8,470 nt of DNA from an uncultured Alistipes sp. (lineage in GTDB: Bacteria; Bacteroidota; Bacteroidia; Bacteroidales; Rikenellaceae), in NCBI GenBank assembly GCA_900546005.1, contig URBJ01000092.1, positions 1 through 8,470 of the forward strand, read 5' to 3'. Position 1 is the first letter of the stretch. Each line of letters starts with the position of its first letter. Below the pieces are notes generated by a model that worked only from the letters and a program-made list of their open reading frames with translations, was not told the origin of the DNA and did not search any database. Below, piece after piece: positions 5,604 to 8,470 of this stretch. A program made the translations under genes and the position numbers.

Positions 5604-5652
5604 GAACGGGCCGGATATGTGGTGGTAGAGAGTCCACATATCCGACCCGTTC
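5604..5652 (-). terminator. Long hairpin downstream of the rhamnosidase gene
   Basis: GAACGGG plus CGGATATGTGG (5604-5622) is mirrored by CCACATATCCG plus CCCGTTC (5634-5652) around an 11-base loop. The one mismatch becomes a U-G wobble when read on the minus strand, giving 19 continuous pairs in an mRNA of the rhamnosidase gene, whose stop is at 5682. Only scattered T residues follow on the minus strand, so it may act more as a 3' stabilising structure than as a classic terminator. Confidence 0.65.
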
Positions 5653-5681
5653 GGTCTGATTAGACAAATAGTCTGTTGTGT

Positions 5682-8453
5682 CTATTTTTTGACGTTGAAG
5701 CTGTATTTGCCGGATCCGACTTCGGCAGAGACGAAGGTGTCGGCGGTCTGGACGGCTTTGATGGCCGGATTCTGTAATAGCGGCTGACCGTTTTCGGTTA
5801 CGGCATCGGCCGAGGTAGCCGGGATGCGGATCAGTGCCGTTGTATTGACCGGAATCTCTACCTCCCATTTTAAACCTTCGGCCGTTTTCTGCCAGTGGCT
5901 TGCCACTTTCCCGTAAAGGGTTTCGGTGGAGGCATCCACCCAGTCGAGATTTTCAGGGAAGCAGGGCTCCATGATGATCTTCTTGAAGCCTACCTGCTGG
6001 CTGTCGGATTTGATGCCGGCGAGGTCTTCGAAGTACCACGACATCAGGTCTCCGAGCAACATGACGTGGTTGCCCGAGTTCATAGCCGGATTGGCGGTAT
6101 CGCCGTTCCAGAGCTCCCAGATGGTTGTGGCACCCTTGTCGATCATGTACCCCCAACTGGGATAGCTTCGGTTCGTGGCGATGGTGTATGCGAGCTCTTT
6201 CTCGCCATTACGGGTAAGGCCTCTCATGAGGAACTGGATACCGATCAAACCGGTGCTGACGTGGCTGTTGAATTCGTTTTTGGTTTTTTCTACCACATTG
6301 GTGAAGACTTTGGCTTGGAGCGAGTCGGGTACCAAACCTTGCATCAGCGAAACAAGATTTGCCGTTACGGTGTTGTTCGCATACTGTCCGGTTTCGGCGT
6401 TGAGGAACATTTTGTTGTAGGCCTCTTTAACTTTTTGTGCCAGTTCGTTGTATGCAGGGATGTCTTCGTTGTGGCCGCTCACGGCAGCGAATTTGGCCAT
6501 CATGTTGAGCAGACGGTAGTAGAAGCTGGTTCCCAACAAGCGGCCATCCGTAACACGAGTCGGATCCATCGAGTGAATCAGTTCGGGAGATTCGGGCGGC
6601 ATGCACCAGTCTCCGTAGACATCCTTCACGATGATGTAGTCGGTCATGTGGGTATCCCGAATGTACTCCATCCATTTTTTCAGTGAAGCGTAGTGCTCTT
6701 TGACGGCATTTACATCGCCGTATTGGTTATAGAGCATGTCGACGATGCAGGGATAGGCTGCAGGCCAAGTGACGTTTTCCGAGTAGAACGGCCAATAGGT
6801 CGGCGACACATCGGGTATCTGTCCGTTTGGACGTTGAGAATCTTGAATATCGCGGAGCCATTTCTCATAAAGCAGAGTCGGCCGGAACATGTAACTTTCC
6901 CCGAAACTTCCCATGGCACGGTCTCCGAGCCAGCCCATTCTTTCGTCGCGTTGCGGGCAGTCGGTGGGCATACCTCGATAGTTGCCGCGGATGCCCCAGT
7001 AGGCGTTATGATAGATCTGGTTCAGCGTCGAATCGGAGCAGGCGAATGATCCGGTAGTCTCCATTTCGTCGTAGTTGACTCTTCCTTTGAACTCTTTGAG
7101 TTCCGGAACATAATCGAGTCCGGTAATCTCGACGAAGCGGAAGCCGTGGTAGGTGAATTTAGGCTCCCACGAGAACATGCCGTCTTGGGCCGGAGTGTAG
7201 ATATCGGTTACGAGAGCTCCTCTGAGGTTTGCCATATAGAGCGATCCGTCGGGCTGGAGCGTCTCGGCAAAGCGCAAGCGGATGGGCTTGTCCTTAACCC
7301 CTTTGAGTGAGACGGAGAGCCATCCGACCATGTTCTGTCCCATGTCGAGAATGAGGGTTGAGTCGTTCAACTTATTGATTGCAACCGGAGTGATCGTCTC
7401 CATCGTCTTGATGTTGGGGTTGGTTTGGGCGGTCAGTGTTCCTTGCGGAGCGCCTACGATTTTTGCTTCGATCCACTCTTTGTCGTCGAAGCCGTTTTTG
7501 TTCCAGCCCTTCATCTCGAGGCGGGCATCGTACTCCTCGCCGTCGAATTCGTTGTTGGCGATAATCGGTCCGTTCGTGGTGAGTTTCCAGCTGTTGTCGG
7601 AGGTTATGATCTCCTGTTTGCCGTCTTTGTAGGTGATCTCCAGTTGGGCCAGCAGCTTCGGATAGCCGTAATGCGTAAGACTCGGTATAACGGCACCGGG
7701 CATCGTCTCTTTAGTGATCATACGCATCGAGAAGAAGCGGCCGTTCCCAAGGATAACCCCGATTGTATTTTCGCCTTCCTTGAGCTTGTCGGTCACGTCA
7801 AACGTGTTGTAGTATACACATTTCGTATAATCGGATATGGTAGGAGCAAATAGATCTCCCTCTCCGACTTGGGCTCCGTTGAGGTAGCATTCATACATAC
7901 CCAGACCGGAAATATACAGCCGGGCAGAGGCGATGTTTCCCTCGACCGGAAACTCTTTGCGCAGGTACCGGGCTGCCAGACGGGTTCTCACGTCGTTAAC
8001 GACATCGGTAGCGTTGAGTGCGCTGTCGATTCCGATCCATTGGGCTTTCCAGTCGGTAGAGTCGAGCAGGGCCATGGACCAATGGGCCGGTGCACTCCAT
8101 ACGGAGTCGCCCTTGTTCGTGGTGACCAGCACTTTCCACCAGTAGTCTTTACGGGATTCGAGTTTCGGCCCGGTGTAAGAGACGAACACGGACTGGTCTG
8201 ACCCTACGACACCCGAATCCCAGATCAGGTTGGTCTCCTGATCGAGTCCAGCGGCATCGGCAGCGACTTTGATCCGATAGGCGGTCTGCATGAGATCGGG
8301 CTTCTCGGAGGCTATCTGCCACGAGAAGCGGGGCTGTTCGGCTGCAACACCCACAGGATTTTCCAATAGTTCCACGGTCATGTCGGTAATCGAGACCGTA
8401 GAGGTTTTACATCCCGACATTAGTGTCCCGTTAAAATGGGACGAGTTAAACAA
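5682..8453 (-). CDS. Alpha-L-rhamnosidase, glycoside hydrolase family 78
   Basis: The enzyme removes terminal alpha-L-rhamnose from glycans or plant glycosides by an inverting mechanism. The multidomain order fits GH78. Residues about 22-128 are an Ig-like domain (ENPVGVAAEQPRFSW). About 155-330 is the lectin-like N domain (RKEFPV, ISGLGMYECYLNG). About 355-455 is the next beta domain (LDMGQNMVGW). About 465-815 is the six-hairpin catalytic barrel, and the rest is a C-terminal beta domain. The catalytic loop DCPQRDERMGWLGD is at 498-511, with E504 the likely general acid. E780 in ATTIWELWNG is the likely base. The ORF begins at a TTG (8453) directly after an in-frame TAA. An ATG at 8420 gives MSGCKTS. 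L-M-S-G-C (11-15) resembles the end of a lipoprotein signal peptide, but no hydrophobic stretch precedes it. Export is therefore uncertain, although the catalytic part is intact. Confidence 0.93.
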   Translation of the reverse strand: MFNSSHFNGTLMSGCKTSTVSITDMTVELLENPVGVAAEQPRFSWQIASEKPDLMQTAYRIKVAADAAGLDQETNLIWDSGVVGSDQSVFVSYTGPKLESRKDYWWKVLVTTNKGDSVWSAPAHWSMALLDSTDWKAQWIGIDSALNATDVVNDVRTRLAARYLRKEFPVEGNIASARLYISGLGMYECYLNGAQVGEGDLFAPTISDYTKCVYYNTFDVTDKLKEGENTIGVILGNGRFFSMRMITKETMPGAVIPSLTHYGYPKLLAQLEITYKDGKQEIITSDNSWKLTTNGPIIANNEFDGEEYDARLEMKGWNKNGFDDKEWIEAKIVGAPQGTLTAQTNPNIKTMETITPVAINKLNDSTLILDMGQNMVGWLSVSLKGVKDKPIRLRFAETLQPDGSLYMANLRGALVTDIYTPAQDGMFSWEPKFTYHGFRFVEITGLDYVPELKEFKGRVNYDEMETTGSFACSDSTLNQIYHNAYWGIRGNYRGMPTDCPQRDERMGWLGDRAMGSFGESYMFRPTLLYEKWLRDIQDSQRPNGQIPDVSPTYWPFYSENVTWPAAYPCIVDMLYNQYGDVNAVKEHYASLKKWMEYIRDTHMTDYIIVKDVYGDWCMPPESPELIHSMDPTRVTDGRLLGTSFYYRLLNMMAKFAAVSGHNEDIPAYNELAQKVKEAYNKMFLNAETGQYANNTVTANLVSLMQGLVPDSLQAKVFTNVVEKTKNEFNSHVSTGLIGIQFLMRGLTRNGEKELAYTIATNRSYPSWGYMIDKGATTIWELWNGDTANPAMNSGNHVMLLGDLMSWYFEDLAGIKSDSQQVGFKKIIMEPCFPENLDWVDASTETLYGKVASHWQKTAEGLKWEVEIPVNTTALIRIPATSADAVTENGQPLLQNPAIKAVQTADTFVSAEVGSGKYSFNVKK
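8425..8442. repeat. Near-palindrome at the start of the rhamnosidase gene
   Basis: GTCCC at 8425-8429 and GGGAC at 8438-8442 form a 5-bp inverted repeat around an A/T-rich centre that is itself nearly symmetric. It lies five bases upstream of the alternative ATG at 8420, so it could be an operator or a hairpin near the start codon. It may also be chance. Confidence 0.35.
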
Positions 8454-8470
8454 TTAATCAAAAAGCCCCG

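Noticed and set aside
5895..6686. Plus-strand open frame of 263 codons inside the rhamnosidase
   Set aside because: It is a mirror of the GH78 catalytic region. The minus-strand frame carries all family motifs.

Overview
The window looks like chromosomal DNA from a member of the Bacteroidota, most likely the order Bacteroidales. Four things point that way. Promoter-like sequences fit the Bacteroidota -7 consensus TAnnTTTG. Start codons lack Shine-Dalgarno sequences and follow A/T-rich stretches. There is a TonB-dependent receptor with a carboxypeptidase-like regulatory domain and a GH78 rhamnosidase with a lipoprotein-like N-terminus. The Tat system is the minimal TatA plus TatC type. Genus cannot be fixed from the sequence alone.

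Layout, left to right. Positions 1-651 (minus) hold the first 217 codons of a TonB-dependent outer-membrane receptor that runs off the left edge. About 460 bases without a recognisable gene follow. Then come two tRNA-Leu genes (anticodons CAG and GAG) on the minus strand, ended by a strong terminator at 1109-1145. The 1354-1792 region is a divergent promoter region. Two candidate minus-strand promoters point at the tRNAs, one of them overlapped by a 9-bp inverted repeat. One plus-strand promoter serves rplY.

Positions 1793-3503 (plus) are a translation cluster: rplY (L25/CTC), a terminator-like hairpin, pth (peptidyl-tRNA hydrolase) and an S4-domain Hsp15/RqcP-type protein. All three act on the 50S subunit or on peptidyl-tRNA. 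A long hairpin at 3701-3739 separates this cluster from a convergent minus-strand operon, tatA - tatC - small membrane protein (5390 down to 3746), which exports folded proteins. The last gene of that operon is unrecognised and has a pseudopilin-like pattern.

Positions 5682-8453 (minus) are a nearly complete GH78 alpha-L-rhamnosidase, probably used for degrading rhamnose-containing plant or microbial glycans. Its N-terminus is odd: a lipobox-like sequence survives but no hydrophobic signal sequence lies in frame before it.

Most of the window is ordinary housekeeping content, and I found no convincing undescribed multi-gene system. The points most worth checking are the damaged-looking signal peptide of the rhamnosidase, the structured promoter region upstream of the tRNA-Leu pair, and the small third gene of the tat operon.
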